NCBI GenBank assembly: GCA_036785705.1
Contig: JAWUZG010000138.1
Span: forward strand, 3,348,501-3,412,500
DNA length: 64,000 nt
DNA from: Acanthornis magna
Taxonomy: Eukaryota; Chordata; Aves; Passeriformes; Acanthizidae
Direction: 5' to 3'
Shown here one piece after another: positions 22,961 to 36,300 of the stretch (positions are counted from its first letter, which is position 1; each line of letters opens with the position of its first letter). The translations under genes and the position numbers were made by a program. A model generated the notes under the pieces. The model did not search any database and was not told where the DNA came from. It saw only the letters and a list, made by a program, of their open reading frames with translations.

Positions 22961-25782
22961 GAAGGAATTAGGATCAGCTCTCCCTCCATCGCAAGGGAGC
23001 TGCAGGGGGAAGGCAGTGGGGCAGGGATTGGGGTCCCCTCTGCGAGGGACCCCACCTTGCTGGGGTGCAGGATGGGGATGGTCCCTGCCCCTGTTCAGGC
23101 TGGGAGATGTTTTTGCAATAGAAAAACCCCAACACACCCAACCCAAACCCCAAACAACCCAGCACCCCTCCTGTGAGCTGCTGCAGCAGAGCAGGGAGCC
23201 ACATGACATTTGCAGGGGGCACAAGAAGTTTTGGAAAGGGTTTGGAGAGGCACAGGAAGTGCCGGGTCAGTGGAACACAGAAGGGATGATGAGAAGGTTT
23301 CCTGATGTCGCAGTATTGGTGTTTCCCTCCTGTTTGATGCTGTCCTGAACGTGACAGTGCCACCCACGTGTGACCTCGCATGGTGAAAAGGGATTTTCCC
23401 CAGGGACCACGGCCGAAGAAGTCCTTGCACAGAGCATCTGCTGTAGGAAATGTGGGACACGAGCTCTGTGCCTGGAGCAGGAGGTGCTGGGCTCCCTCCT
23501 GATCCCAGCACTTCCTTGGAGCATCTTCAGCTGCCAGGAATTGTTGGGAGGGAGCTCAGCACCTGCTCCATGTGGGCAAGGATCCCAACCCCAGGTGTCC
23601 CACAGGCTTTGGGAGGGATTCCTGCTGAGCAGGGAAATACCTGGGAGTCCATCACCCTCACCCCAGGGTGAGGCTGTAAGACCCTCCAGCAGGGATGTCC
23701 CCTGTGTGCTGTCCCTGGGAGTGCTGGGAGCAATCACTGGATGCTGGGGTGTCCTTCACTTCCATCTCAGCAGGAACACTGGGGCTGCTGCTGTATTTTG
23801 GGAAACACCTTCTTCTTCCCCTCTACATGATGCGCTTGCTGAATTTTTTATTTTTCCCCCGGTCTCTCCTGTGGCACACAGGAACTTCTGTGCTGAGCTT
23901 CCACCCTCCCTGAGGAGCAGCCCTGGTGTTTCCATCACATCCTGCTGGTGACACCCAGCTCCTCTCAGGCTGTGACCACACCATGGCTGTCCCCAGCCTA
24001 AATCCTCTTGGGACTTGTCCTGGAGCCTGGAATTGGCTGTGATGTTGGGTGAAACTTCAACCTTTGCTGTGGTGACAATGACTGGTAGAGACTAAAATTA
24101 ACTCTTGCATCATGTGGCCAGGGGCTTTCAGAAATGATGCCAGGAACAAGAGCATTTCCTCTCTGAAAACCGAGCTGTAAAACTGGGCTGCTCTTACTCA
24201 CATCAGATCGGTGTCATTTCTGTTGGCCTTGGGGTTTTTGAGGAGGAAAAGAGAGGCTGTTCTTGGCCTGGCTGAGTTTTGCTGAACTCACAGAGCCCAG
24301 TGAGTGGGCAGGGATGCTGCTGGGGTTGGTGATGTCCTGGGTGGCTTCTCCATCCCCATCCCAGCCTGGCTGAGAGCTGTGTGGGATTCCAGGCAGGTGT
24401 AGAGGTGTTCCCGATTGCAGAGCTGCTGTTGCTGATGAGAGCAAGAGGAGAGGAGATTTGTGCTCCTGGACAGAAAGCAAAGGCCAGGCTGCTGGAACCT
24501 GCCAGCCTTGGCCTGCTGGGTGTGAGGGGACAGTGCTGCTAGAGGGGACAGGAAAAGCAGCACAGGGTGGGGCCGGATCCCCTCCCAGCCATTTGTTCTT
24601 TTCAGAAAGTCACTGTGAGTGTCAGGTGTGCTGCACAATGGTGACATCCAAGACATTCCCAGAGCTCTGTATCTGCTCCTCTGTCCAAGGCAGGAGGGTG
24701 GGAAGGGCACTGGGGTGCAGGCTGGGAGGGCCTCTGGGGGTCCCCCCTGGGCTGGGGACAAGGACCATGGCCCCCTGTCACTCTGAGTCTGTTGCTGACG
24801 GTTCTGCCTTCAAGGGCGTGGGCACAGATCAGTCTCCTCTTCACAGCAGCCTTTCTGTGGGAAGTTTATCCCATTTCCCACCTCCAGCAGACCAGGGCAC
24901 ATATTTTCCTCATCCTTCAATTTGGACCTTGTCCTTCAGCATCTCTAGGAATGTGACTTTTGCAGTTTCCTTCAAAAATCACTGCAAAAAGGTAAGAACA
25001 GCACCAGGGAGACACTTCCCTCCCTGGGCCTTTCCTTCCCAAAGGTGGAAAATTGAACAGTTCAGTTTTTTAGCTCCTGAGGAGCTAAAAACACTGGAGC
25101 TGGAAATGAAGGCGGCATTGTGCCAGTGGTGAGAGCATCTCTGGTTGTAGCCTGCAATGAGTCAGGGGGGCTGCAGACAGACAAATGTCACTCTGGAGAA
25201 GGAGGGAAGGTCCCACCCTGCTCCTCTCAGTGCTGGCTCGGTGGGACTAATTCAGAGATTGGTATTTCTCAGCATCAAAACTCATCATGGCTTTAAGAGG
25301 GAGTGAGAGGAATTCCCCTGTTATGTGTTTGGCAAAAACACACCAGATCCTGGCCTGAACAGCAGAGAGTGTAGAAAAGAACATGTTCCCAATAAGTCAG
25401 GGGGGTCCCAGTGTTCAGAACGGGAGCTGGGGAGGTTTGAGGGCAGTTCTGTGCTGGACATTTACACTGGTGTGGTTTCAGTTTCCCCTGCACTTTGTGC
25501 TGGGGTCTGCTGCTGGTTGTGGTCTCCCTGTTCACACTTCCAACCTTGCAACAAAGAAATCTCTCACCTACAGACAGTCCCACAAATCTTCAGGTGGCTT
25601 TACTTGTGTGAGGCTGTGACACATCCCGGGCTGCTCCCATTCCTCAGGGAAATGCACAGTTGGGCTAAAATTCAGGCCTGGATAGGGAAGAAGCAGAGCT
25701 TCAAATGCCTGGTTTGAGCTCAGGTCAGTCCAGATGTGAAAACAATGGAAAATGTTGTGATCCCTGCTCGCTTACTGGTGAA

Positions 25783-26130
25783 TGTCTGATTCTAGAGGAG
25801 GCACCAGGGTTATCAGAGGGATGGAGCACATCTCCCACAAGGAAAGGCTGATGGAATTGGGATTGCTCAGCCTGGAGAGGAGAAGCTCTGGGGTGACCCA
25901 ATTGTGGCCTTGCAGTGACTGAAGGAGCTGCAGGAAAGATGGAGAGAGAATATTTCCAAGGGATGGAGGGACAGGACACAGGGAATGGCTTCCCACTGCC
26001 AGAGGGCGGGGATGGATGGGATATTGGGAAGGAATTGTTCCTGTGAGGGTGGCAGGCCCTGGCACAGGTGCCCAGAGAAGCTGTGGCTGCCCCTGGATCC
26101 CTGGCAGTGTCTGAGTGCCTGGAGTTGAAC
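25783..26130 (+). mobile_element. CR1 LINE fragment
   Basis: Contains GCCTGGAGAGGAGAAGCTC, GGATGGAGGGACAGGACAC and GCTGTGGCTGCCCCTGGATC, all familiar avian CR1 wording in + orientation. The extreme 3' end is missing or diverged after about 26130. It resembles the copy at 27.8 kb. Confidence 0.88.
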
Positions 26131-27759
26131 TCTGGTCAGAAACCTTGTGCTGAGAAGTTCATCACCAGCATGACAGCACCATGATGGTTTCACTCTGAAA
26201 TCACTCAAATTTTTCATGGTTGGGTTTTGTCAGTTCTAGGGGCAGCCCTGCCTGCCTAACTTTTCTTATTAAAAAAGTGACTCAAAAAAAAGTTGCCTCA
26301 AGAGAGGAGAGGCAGTGACAGCAGCACTGGAGCCTTCCCCATTCCTCTGCCTTCGCTCCAAATCCTGCTCGAGTGCAACTGTTGAGTGTCCTGGAGCTGC
26401 TCCTGAGGGAGCCTTGGCAGGGTGGTAAGGGATAAACCTCCCCTCCAGCAGGGCTGGCAGGTGCTTGGTTTTGGGTACAGGGCAGCGGATTCCTCGAATA
26501 ACCTCAGGTGAGGTTTTGTGCCTGCTCCTTCCACAGTTGATGGGAATTTTGCTCCTGGCTAAAGAGCCAATCCAACCCTGGTGTGGAAAGAACTGTGCTG
26601 CCCTGTCCCACACATTTCAGGCTGTTGGTGTCCATGGATATTTGCTACCAGCCTTCATATGCTCCAAATAACTAAATAATGATGCCTTGATTTTCTCTAA
26701 TTTTTATTTTCTGCATTATCAGCCCTCTAATGCAGTTCATTGGTGAAATACCCCCACAAAATTGACCTTAGGAAGGTTTAAAGTGCACACTCCACTTTCA
26801 AAGGTGGGAATAACTTGGAGCAGTGGTTTTAAAGTGGTGATTGTAGGATTTTCTTGGCCTGCTGGTTTATGGAGAGCTGCACATTCCAGCCTCTGGCACT
26901 CAGATTTTACACCTGGCTTCCCAGAAGTGCAATTCTAGTGAGGAATCCTGGGGGTCTTCAGCAGAAAAAATCACCTGTAAAAATGTTGGGTTCTACTTTT
27001 GTTCTATAAGAATTGCATTTGGGGGTGAAAGGAGGTAAAAACCCAACTAAGTATGGCTGCAATTTCCATGTTCCCGTGATTGCTTTATCTGAGCTTCTTA
27101 CAGGCTTTGAAACACTTGGTTGTGCAACTGCTGGCGAAGGAAGGAAGTGGGATTATTCCTGTTTTGTGTGCGGGAAGCAGCTCAGGAGAACAAGGATGGG
27201 AGTTGTCTTGCTTCAGGATGGCCTAAGAGAGGCCTAAAAATTCAGGCTGCCCTGGGAAGGGGTTCCTGCTGGGTGGGGTGAGCTGCCCTCCACAGCAGGT
27301 GCTCTGTGTCTGGAGATGTTCATTTGTTTCATCACCTCAGTTTTGCACAGGTAAAGTTGGAGGCAATGACTCCTGTCCCTGGATAGACCCAGAGTCACCA
27401 CAGAGCTCTGCAGAGAGCAAAGAGCTGATGGGGGTGCTCCAAAGTTACTGCATGATTTATTTTTATTATCTTACTTTGTGGCTTGGACTCCATCATTTTT
27501 TGGGGCTCAGGATGAAAATCCTGTAGTTTCTGGCCTTAAGGACATTGTTGTAAGAAACAGGACACCAGGAGCGTTGGCTGCTTTCCCTGGGTGCGTTGTT
27601 GGCTCTGCAGAAGGTCACAAAGATTTCGGGGCTTGACAGACTTCCCTCATTTCCCTGGGCACTTCTGCTGCTGGGCAGAGCCCTGGGGCTGCAGGGTGCT
27701 CAGGGAAGGTCTGGCAGAAAGGCTGACTGAAGGAAGAGTTGTGTATGGGAATAAAGAGC

Positions 27760-28248
27760 TCCAGCACAGGGAGGAGCTGGAGCTGCTGGAGAGAGTCCAG
27801 AGGAGGCTCCAGGATGAGCAGAGGGATGGAGCAGCTCTGCTGGGAGGGAAGGCTGGGAGAGCTGGGATTGTTCACCTGGAGAGGAGAAGCTTTGGGGTGA
27901 ACTCACTGTGGCTTTGCAGTGCCTGAAGGAGCTGCAGGAAAGATGGAGAGAGACTCTTTACAAGGGATGGAGGGACAGGGCACAGGGAATGGCTTCCCAC
28001 TGCCAGAGGGCAGGGCTGGATGGGATATTGGGAATCAGGAATTCCTCCCTGTGAGGGTGGGCAGGCCCTGGCACAGGTGCCCAGAGAAGCTGTGGCTGCC
28101 CCTGGATCCCTGGCAGTGTCCAAGACCAGGCTGGACATTGGGGCTTGGAGCAGCCTGGGACAGTGGGAGGTGTCCCTGCCCATGGCAGGGGTGGGATGGG
28201 ATGGGCTTTGGGGTCCCTTCCAGCCCAAACCATTCTGGGGTTCTGTGA
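27760..28248 (+). mobile_element. CR1 LINE 3' fragment
   Basis: A longer + strand CR1 copy that shares long near-identical segments with the copy 2 kb upstream. It ends with the typical CCCTTCCAGCCCAAACCATT and TTCTGTGAAT. No reverse-transcriptase frame remains. Confidence 0.92.
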
Positions 28249-29261
28249 ATAAACTCCTTGGGGAGCACAGTGCCCCTGACCATCCACAGCCAGCTCTGGA
28301 CAACTGAATCCTCGTCAAGATGAAGCATTTTTAGGCCAGCAATGGCAGCTTTGGTCTTTAGCTGCTGTTGAGTGTCACCCTCAATCCCCCAGCGGTTTCT
28401 CCCCTCTGAGCAGCTGTGCTTTGGGGAGTTTTTGGAGGGGAACCAGGTTTTCCTGCTTGATCCACTCCTCTGGTGGGGTTCTCCTGCTCAGCAGAGGTGG
28501 AACCTGAGTGCTGCCTTCCCTTGGGCCACTGCTCTGGGGTTGCAGCTTGCTGATGCTGTGGGAAGCGTGGGAAGTCCTATCCCAGCCTGACCTGCTCTGA
28601 CACTTCCTTGCCAATCACCGGCACCCAGTGGGAGAGGAGATACTGTGAGGGTGGGGCCGGGGTGAGGACAACCTGAGAGAAGGCCTGAATGGCTCAGGAA
28701 GATGAATCTGCCCCTCTATGTCACCAAGCAACTGAAAACTCTCTCTAATCCTAACAAGCCTTTCACATGGGCAGCTCCATCCCTCAGATTGAAGACGCCC
28801 CATCTGAAAGGCTGGGGCTGCAGTGTCTGTTGGGGGTGAGCAATGGCCACTCATACCAAATGCAGCCAAATTTTCTTTGTGGTTTATTCCAGAAGAGCAA
28901 ATATTCACCACCCCTTCTTTCTTTCCTCCCCCCGAACCATCAGGGCTGGACAAGGGCCTTGAGTTTCCCTCTGGGGACTGACTCCACCTGCCTGTAGAGC
29001 CCCCAGTGAGTTTTGCTGTCCCTGAGGGTTTGGTCCATCTGAGAAAATCAATTTTCCCCATTTGCTCAGGGGGGATGGGAGCCCTTGGAGAGGGCAGCTC
29101 TTGTGTGCTGTTCTCTCAGTAACGCCCAACGGGGTGTGAATTATGGATGTTGTGTTTTGACCTTGTGACTGTTGGGATGCTCTCCCTGCTGATTAAGGGA
29201 CTGTAATTCCAGTGCTGGTGGATATTCCCTCTAAAAACACCTCAAGTTGCCTCTCTGGTGA

Positions 29262-29302
29262 GGAGCTACAGAAAGAAGTGAAGGAGCTACAGTAAGAAGT
29301 GA
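29262..29302. repeat. Two-copy 20-bp tandem repeat
   Basis: AGGAGCTACAGAAAGAAGTG is followed by a copy with one change (T for A). Confidence 0.8.
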
Positions 29303-30687
29303 ATGTGTTGAGGCCTCAGCCACTCTTCAGCTGTGCTGGAGAAAGCTTCTGGTACCAGGGCTTATCAACCCCCTTTGGGGAAGGGCAGCAGGAGATTTTC
29401 CCCTCTAAATGGGGGTGAGATTTCCATCGTGGCAACAGAAATCCAGACTTTTATGGCTGTAAGGAAAGAGTGATACTTGAGTCTCATCCAGACTGGAAAA
29501 CTGAGCCCTCATGCCCGTGCTGAGCAAATGGAGGAACACTCTGGTGATGGATGGTGGGAAGAGCCTTTCCTTCAGTTTTTGGCAGCGGCTGGTCAGGATG
29601 GAGCTGTTCTGGCAGCATCCAGGTGGGAAGATCCAACCCCATGAGCACACAGGGAGGAGTGGATTTCTTGGCTCCTCTGGCTCTGCTCCTCCCCGGCACC
29701 AGACGGTGCTGCCTGAAGGGGAGCTGACCCCTCAGACGAGGAGAGAGCGCCCCAGGACTGCTTGAGCCCAACCCACCCACGTGTGCCATCATTCAGGGGA
29801 GCACAAAGTCCTTGCTTGGCCCTGGAGCTGCTCTCCTGTGTCTGTCCTTGCCCAGCCCTCCCTGGCCCCATGCCCCCCTGGGGTATCTGACAGCCTAGCG
29901 AGTGCCAGGGACAGCCCAGTTATTTCTGACCAGACCATCTGCGTGGGGGCTATTTTTCTGTATTTTCTTGCCCATAACTGTTGAGATTCCTGGAACTGCT
30001 TGCCCCAAAGCCGGGCCCTTTGCAGTCCCAGCGTGGCCAGAGCCGTGGGTGCCCCTTGGATGTGGCAGGAGCCTGAAATCCTCCTCCAGAATAGGAAATG
30101 GTGGCACAACTTCCCCCTGGCTCCCGGCACTTCTCCTTTTGGCACAGCACACGGAAGGTGGGGTAAGAAGATCTCTGAAATTGCAGAAGTGTGGGTTGCT
30201 CTTGGAAACTCTGTTCCCGGGCAGGGCCTGGGGAGGGAGGGGGGTTTGTGTGAGGATGGGTTCAGCTCCTGGCCCATGGCTTCCTCCTCAGATGGGAAGT
30301 GTCGGAGAGCAGGAGGATGGGCCTGCAGCTCTGCTGAGCTTTGCCTTCTCCCGTTTTTCCAGCCTTGGGAACCACCATCCCATGCCCATGGGATTGTCTT
30401 GGATGTCATGGAATGCTGCTGATTTCCACAGCATTATTCCCACTTTCTGTGATGATTTCTCTGGTGCTGCCAGAGAGGGACAGCCCTCACCCAAACCTGA
30501 GCTGTGCTCCTGGGGATGCTCTTGGCTGTTCCCACTGGGAGCTGCCAGGGAGGGACTGAGGCTGCCGGGGTTTTGGCTGGAATTTTCTTTGACCTCATTT
30601 GATTACCGAGCCCTTCGTGCCCAGCACCAGGGCAAAACATCCCAGGGAAAGTAGCTTATGCAAAAATACCCAGAGCCAACGCATTTC

Positions 30688-30741
30688 CAGAGACACAAAG
30701 GACTTTCCAAGGTCACACGGCAGATCCTGAGCCTGGAACAA
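30688..30741. mobile_element. Possible MIR-like SINE relic
   Basis: AAGGTCACACGGCAGATCCT resembles the MIR core region. The match is short and very old if real. Confidence 0.3.
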
Positions 30742-32090
30742 CTCCCAAGGCAGCTGAGGTGGGAGAGGAGGAGTTGGAGCTGTGGGGGAGAGCAGCAGCA
30801 GTTTGGGATGGGCTGTGGATGGAGATGCCTGAGGGGAGGTCACCTTGTCCCTGTGGGCTGCTCTGGGGTCCCACAGCAGCACTTCCCTGCAGCCTGGGCT
30901 GGGCACAGGGGGGGCTGCAGCTGCCGGGGCTTGGGGGGCCTGGGGGGAGGAAAAAGGAGCATCCCCAGTGAGGGGAGCAGCCTGAGCCCCCCAGCCCTGC
31001 TGAATGTGGTGTTCTCCAGCTGTGCTGGGAGAGGTGCTGGGAGGGGCTGAAGGGAAAGCTGCTACTGGGAGTGTGAGGAGAGGAGGTGCCACCACAGGGA
31101 AGTGTCTGTGAGGGCTGGCAGCAGAACGGGCACAGTGGAGCCATCCTGGGTGGCACAGAGCTGCTGAGCCACTCTGTGCTCTCCCCACATCTCCGGGGGT
31201 GCCCCTGACACCTTGGGTGAGTTTTCTTTTCTCCTCTTGGCTTTTCCCAACCCTTTCTCCTGCCAAGGGCACAGTGGAGCACAAAATCCATGATTTTGGG
31301 GCCATAGCAGAGGCTGTCACCCTAATTCTGCTGAGGAGGGATGGGTATGGGGACAATCCCTAAATGACAGTCTGGGCTGCCAGATGTCCCAGTGCAGGGC
31401 TGTTTTTCCTGGGAATTGTGCCTCTCCTACTCAAACTTTCCTACAACAGAACTGGATATGGAATCTTGGAACATCCCCATCCATCCAATCCCCAGAGGTC
31501 AGGAGTTGGTGGCCCTGGTCAGGAGGGTCTGGCCAGTCCTGTGGGGGTCACTGACACCTCCCATCAAGCGGAGGGCCATGACTGAGGTCGGCTTCTGCTG
31601 AAGGACTGAGCTGCTCCCAGGGCTGCTCTGCTCCACTTCAACCGAAATGACCAAGGGGATGGACACATTGGATTTGGGGCATTTATGGAGCATTTTCAGG
31701 CCTTGCCTTGGGGTTGATGTGAGAACTTTGAGATTCAGCCTCTGAGGATCTCAGATTCAGCAGTTTCATGTCTCAGAGGTCCAGCAGGGAGAGCACCTCC
31801 CTGGGGATGCCTCGCCTCAGCCTCGGGGGTTTGGAAGTCAAAGCACATCCAGCAGAGCCACCTCCATCCCTGGGACAGTGGAGCCCATGGCAGTGCTGCT
31901 GCAGGGGGGCTGCAGGGCCACATCTCCAGCTGCCAGTGTCCCCAGGGTTTGTGTCAGGCTGCTCGGAGCACGTTTGGTCACACTGAGGCAGAGCAGCTCT
32001 GCCATGGTGTCACACACTGCTCTGCACTGCCTGGAGACTGCTGCTTCTGTCCAGGTTACTGCTGGAACTGCCAAACCTCTAAAAGGACAT

Positions 32091-32141
32091 GATGGGATGG
32101 GATGGGATGGGATGGGATGGGATGGGATGGGATGGGATGGG
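32091..32141. repeat. (GGGAT)n microsatellite, about 10 copies
   Basis: A pure array of GATGG/GGGAT pentamers with repeated G-triplets on the + strand. Confidence 0.95.
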
Positions 32142-32289
32142 GAATCCTGGTCTGTAGCACTAAGGCAACTGTTGGATCCCTTTGATGCAGATTTAACCCC
32201 AAATCTCTTGGATCCCAGCATGCAGCCGAGTCTGCAAAGCCATTCCGGCCCTGCCAGTGTGAGGAGTGGAGAGCATCAAATCTCACTGG

Positions 32290-32562
32290 TGATCAGGGAC
32301 AGGACCAGGGAATGGCTGGAGCTGTGCCAGGGCAGGTCAGGCTGGAGATCAGGGAAAGGTTCTTCCCCAGAGGGTGCTGGGCACTGCCCAGGCTCCCCAG
32401 GGAATGGGCACAGCCCCGAGGCTGCCACAACTCCAGGAGCATTTGGACAGCACTGCCAGGGATGGACAGGGTGGGATTGTTGGGGTGTCTGTGCAGGGCC
32501 AGGGGCTGCACTGGGCGGTCCTGTGGGTCCCTTCCCACTCAGGACGTGATTCCATGAAATGG
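32290..32562 (+). mobile_element. CR1 LINE 3' fragment
   Basis: Contains AGGTTCTTCCCCAGAGGGTG, CTGCCAGGGATGGACAGGG and GGGTGGGATTGTTGGGGTGT, a familiar CR1 3' region in + orientation. A copy of the same region lies inverted at 53.4-53.7 kb. Confidence 0.92.
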
Positions 32563-32879
32563 ATGAAACAAAGGCTTTGTCTGCCATCAAAACTCTCAGC
32601 AGGGTAAAGTTTCCTGTATCCAGGACTGAAACTCCTTCCCAAACGAAAGGTGAATGCACTCAGACCTGGCCCTGCCTCTTCCAGCCACTGAGCAGCCCTG
32701 CCAAGGCACTGTGGGGTGGGTGGCACTTGGGACTGGTCCTGCATGGGCCACTCAGAGCTGAGTCCTTCTCTGCCAGGTGCTGCCGTGATCTGGGGGTGAG
32801 GAGCCCTTCCAGCTTGGGGGGTATCTTAAAGCTCCATGTTTCAAAGTGTTTGTTGGGTTTTTTTCCCTTCCCCAGCTCG

Positions 32880-33365
32880 AACTGTAACAGCCGTGCTTGG
32901 GATAAGCACTTTGAAGCCTTAATTACAATTATGAATCTTCCTCTGTTCCCAGGTCTCCCCTAATTGGCTTCCTGTGCGAACTTCCAAAGCTGGGAAAAAC
33001 AAAACTGCTGTTTTTGTGAGGGAGCTGCTGGCGTGAGACTCCCGAGCCCAAATAAAGCCGGGCTCAGCCGGGCCCCGTGCGCTGCTGTGCCCAGATGCTC
33101 ACAAGGGTGGCATTATCTCCAGCCTAAGCTGATTTACATGCTTGCATTTGCAAAGTGCTAATCTAGTGGGATTTTTTCTTTCCCCCTCCTCTCTTTTTCT
33201 TTTCAGCCCCTTCTAATCTCCTGCTCTCCCTGCCAGGTTCCCAGCTCCTTTGGCTGGAATAGGCCCCAGCTAAATCCTTTATCTGTCTGTTTGGCAGCCC
33301 TGGGTGCAGTAGTTAGCAAACGAGTGACACTTTTCCTGGCTCATTAATTAGATTTACTGAGCTGA
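32880..33365. promoter_or_regulatory. AT-rich unique block, candidate conserved enhancer
   Basis: Includes GCCTTAATTACAATTATG (about 32916), CCCTAATTGGCTTCC (about 32958), TGATTTACATGCTTGCATTTG (near 33128, octamer-like ATTTGCA) and CTCATTAATTAGATTTACTG (about 33340). No repeat or coding signature. The composition matches developmental enhancers. Confidence 0.42.
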
Positions 33366-33916
33366 GTGCTTGCTGCTGCTGCGAGAGTTCGGACAAGGCA
33401 GTTCTGTATTTTGTTTCTTAGAAATTTGGGGTTTAAAAAACGCAGTTCTGAAGCAGTTTTGGTACCAGTGGTTAAATCCACAGCTCCCCTGCTTGCACTG
33501 CTGCTGAGAACATGTGGTTTTCTCGTGTACAGCTTTATTTCTGCAATTTGCTGCTGCATGGGCAGTTCTGGCTGTGTGTCATTGTTTTGCTGCTCAGAAG
33601 GTTTGAGGATGGCTGGCTGGGTACCGTGCTGGGTGCCCATGGCAGGATATCTTGGTTAAGGCAAGTGGTTCTTGTGGGTTAGAAACAACCTCGGGGAAAT
33701 ATCAGGATGTTTTTATGTATTATAAAAATGTTTCTTGGCATAAAATGTTTTTCTGCTAGTTCTGCCAGCCAGGTTTATAAATGGGATTGGGAAGGTTGCA
33801 ATAGGAAATAAAAGTGAGAGGATGAAAGAAAATTCTGGTTCACCTTTACCTGGCACTGCTTTGCAGCTGGTGGTGCAGGGGCTGTGCTTCAGCAGGAGCC
33901 TCTGCCCCTCCTGTTG

Positions 33917-33950
33917 GAGGGGAAACTGAGGCACAGAGAGGGCTCACCCA
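33917..33950 (+). mobile_element. MIR-like SINE relic
   Basis: GGGGAAACTGAGGCACAGAG closely matches the well-known MIR core. Bird genomes keep a few such very old copies. Only about 35 bases are recognisable. Confidence 0.45.
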
Positions 33951-34640
33951 ACTCTGGGCTTTGATTGTGTGGCCTTTTGGTTCCCTCAGGAAGCCCTGGA
34001 CATCACCAGCTTGTGTTACCTTGGTTTGGGGGCTGAACAGTCTGGGGAGGTTATGAGTGTTGGGGTCTTGTCCCCACTGCAGCCTGGGAACACAGGTCCA
34101 GCACTGGGACCCCCTGAGGGGGCTGAGGGATGCTCTTGGTGCTGCTGAGCTGTTTGTCATCCCATTTCCAAATGGCCAACCCCAGCGGGGGTCCCTCAGC
34201 CTGTGCTGGGGACAAGGGGACAGGGTCCCTCTGCAAACAGTGCTGAACGGGGCAGTGTTAGAGCTCATGGTGTGCTGGGCACTTTGTTGGGATAAACACC
34301 TAAAACTGGAATTAATGACCTGCCCGAGGTTGCTGGGGTCATGCAGAAGCCTGGCAGATGTGTCTGGCTGGTTTGTCCCCCTCCAGTCCTGCAGGGAGTG
34401 GCTCTGCTTTGCTCTCTGGTTCCTCAAGATTTTCGAGGCTTTCTGTGGAAACGGGGCCGTCCCCGAGGGCACTCAGGGTCCCTTTGCCCGTGCTCAGGCA
34501 GAGTTGTGGGGTTGTGGCTGCTGCCTGCTGTGAGGTGGCACTCAGAAGGGTGACCCTGTCCCTCCCCTGGCACAGCCTCGGTGACAGAGGCTCTGTGCAG
34601 CTCATGCCCAGAGAGGCTCTGCCCCAGCAGCTGCTCCAGT

Positions 34641-34765
34641 GGCCATGAGAGGGTCTGAGCCTCCTGTCCTGGTCACTGCTGGGTGGGGACAGCGAGGAGA
34701 GCTGGCCATGAGGGGATCAGCTCCTGGTCCTGGTCACTGCCGGGTGGGGACAGCGAGGGGACAGA
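34641..34765. repeat. Two-copy 62-bp tandem duplication
   Basis: GGCCATGAG...TCCTGGTCACTG...GGGTGGGGACAGCGAGG occurs twice in direct order with about 15 percent divergence by eye. Confidence 0.85.
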
Positions 34766-35349
34766 GATGGAGAATCGATGCTCGTGGAGAGGGCCTCAGT
34801 ACTTTTAACAGAGGATTCCTGCAGTGACAATCGCTGTTAAATTTAGTGTCTCACACCCAGAACTAAAGGCTCTGCAGGGATGAAGATGCTCAGCAGTTTT
34901 TAAAGCCAGGGTTGTTGTCAGGTCCGACACACAGACCCCAAAAAGGTCCTTCATGGAGGCTGGTGGAGGTGGCACCCCCGAGCTCCTGCGGCTGTAGGGG
35001 GTCGGAGGGGACTGCCGGCAAATCCAGCCGGGATGCTCCACGCGCTGTCTGATCCCTCTCCGTGCCTGCTCAGCCCAAATCGGGCCGGGCTGTGCCTCGG
35101 CTGAGCCAAGGAGCAGAACCCGCCGGCGATGTGGGGCTGGCACCGCTCGTGAAACCATCGGGGCGTGCGGAGGCACAACCGCCGCAGTTCCTGGAAGGAG
35201 TTTTGTAGGCGCAGAGCTGGGGGAGGAGAGCAGAAATATCTGCGAGGTGTCACAGAGCTGTGACCAAAGGCACTTTGCACTTCACCCACGTGAGAGTTGT
35301 CCTCCCAGAGCAGCAGCGAGTGTTTATCCAGCGCGGACCCACCGCTGGC

Positions 35350-35445
35350 ACAGGCGAATTGCCGCTAATTGGCTGCCCCTAAAGGCACAGGGGCCAGGCC
35401 GGCTAATTAGCTGGGTCTTTACACCTCCCCTGTTAATTTGGAGAG
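35350..35445. promoter_or_regulatory. Repeated CTAATT(G/A) block
   Basis: GCCGCTAATTGGCTGCC (about 35361), GGCCGGCTAATTAGCTGGG (about 35398) and CTGTTAATTTGG lie within 100 bases. This suggests a homeodomain-bound element. Confidence 0.35.
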
Positions 35446-35980
35446 TGCAGGATATTCCCGCAGGGAGCTGGACTTCCAGGGAGGTGACCCCCATCAGCCC
35501 GCGGAGCCTTTTGATCCCTGCCGGGAGTGAGCCGGAGCTGCAGCTGGGAGCCACCAGCCCGAGCTCCGGCAAAATAACCTCGCAGTTACTTTGAGTTCAC
35601 ATTTTGGAGTTAAAAGCACGGAAATAACTTGCTCCCCCTGGAAGTAAGTGAGAAGGGGAATAAGTTGCTGCCAGCTCGGGAGGGCTGGGGTGGGAATTCG
35701 GCATCTCCCCCGAGCCTCCCTCTGTGCTGGCAGACTGACCTCACTTGGCTGAACCTGTGCTGTTCCTATTTTTAAAAAAAATGATTTAAAAAAAAGACCA
35801 TTTAGGCATCTCACAGAAACAATCCCGAGTGCCCGGCTGGATTCACGTGTGACCTGAGCTGTGAGTGTTGCAGGTAGGATAGAAAAGGTGGAAAAGCTGG
35901 GAAAAGCACAGGATTATTCTGGTGACTGGATTTTATAGCAGCTCTGAGGGGAAATGCTCGGGGTTTAAGGCACCCTCAGG

Positions 35981-36300
35981 ATCACAGAATCCCAGGATGG
36001 GTCAGGCTGGAGGGACCCCAGTGTGTTCCATCTGTGCCACGTCCCTGCTCCAGCAGGGTCATCCCAGAGCTCAGGGCACAGCATTGTGTCCCCACAGCTC
36101 TGCAATATCCCCAGGGAGGAGACTCCAGCCCTCTCTGGGCTCTGCTCAGGGCTGGGCACTGCCCAGGGCAGAAGTTGTGTCTCCTGTGCAGGGGGAGCTC
36201 CCTGGGCTCAGTCGGTGCCGTTCCTCTGTGCCATTGCTGCCCCGGAGCAGAGCCTGGCCCTGCTTGGAGCCTCCCTGCACACAGGGACAGATGTTGGAGC
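35981..36300 (-). mobile_element. CR1 LINE 3' fragment
   Basis: Starts with ATCACAGAATCCCAGGATGG, the reverse complement of a CR1 3' end, and continues with GGTCATCCCAGAGC and AGCAGAGCCTGGCCCTGC, typical of antisense avian CR1. Confidence 0.9.
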
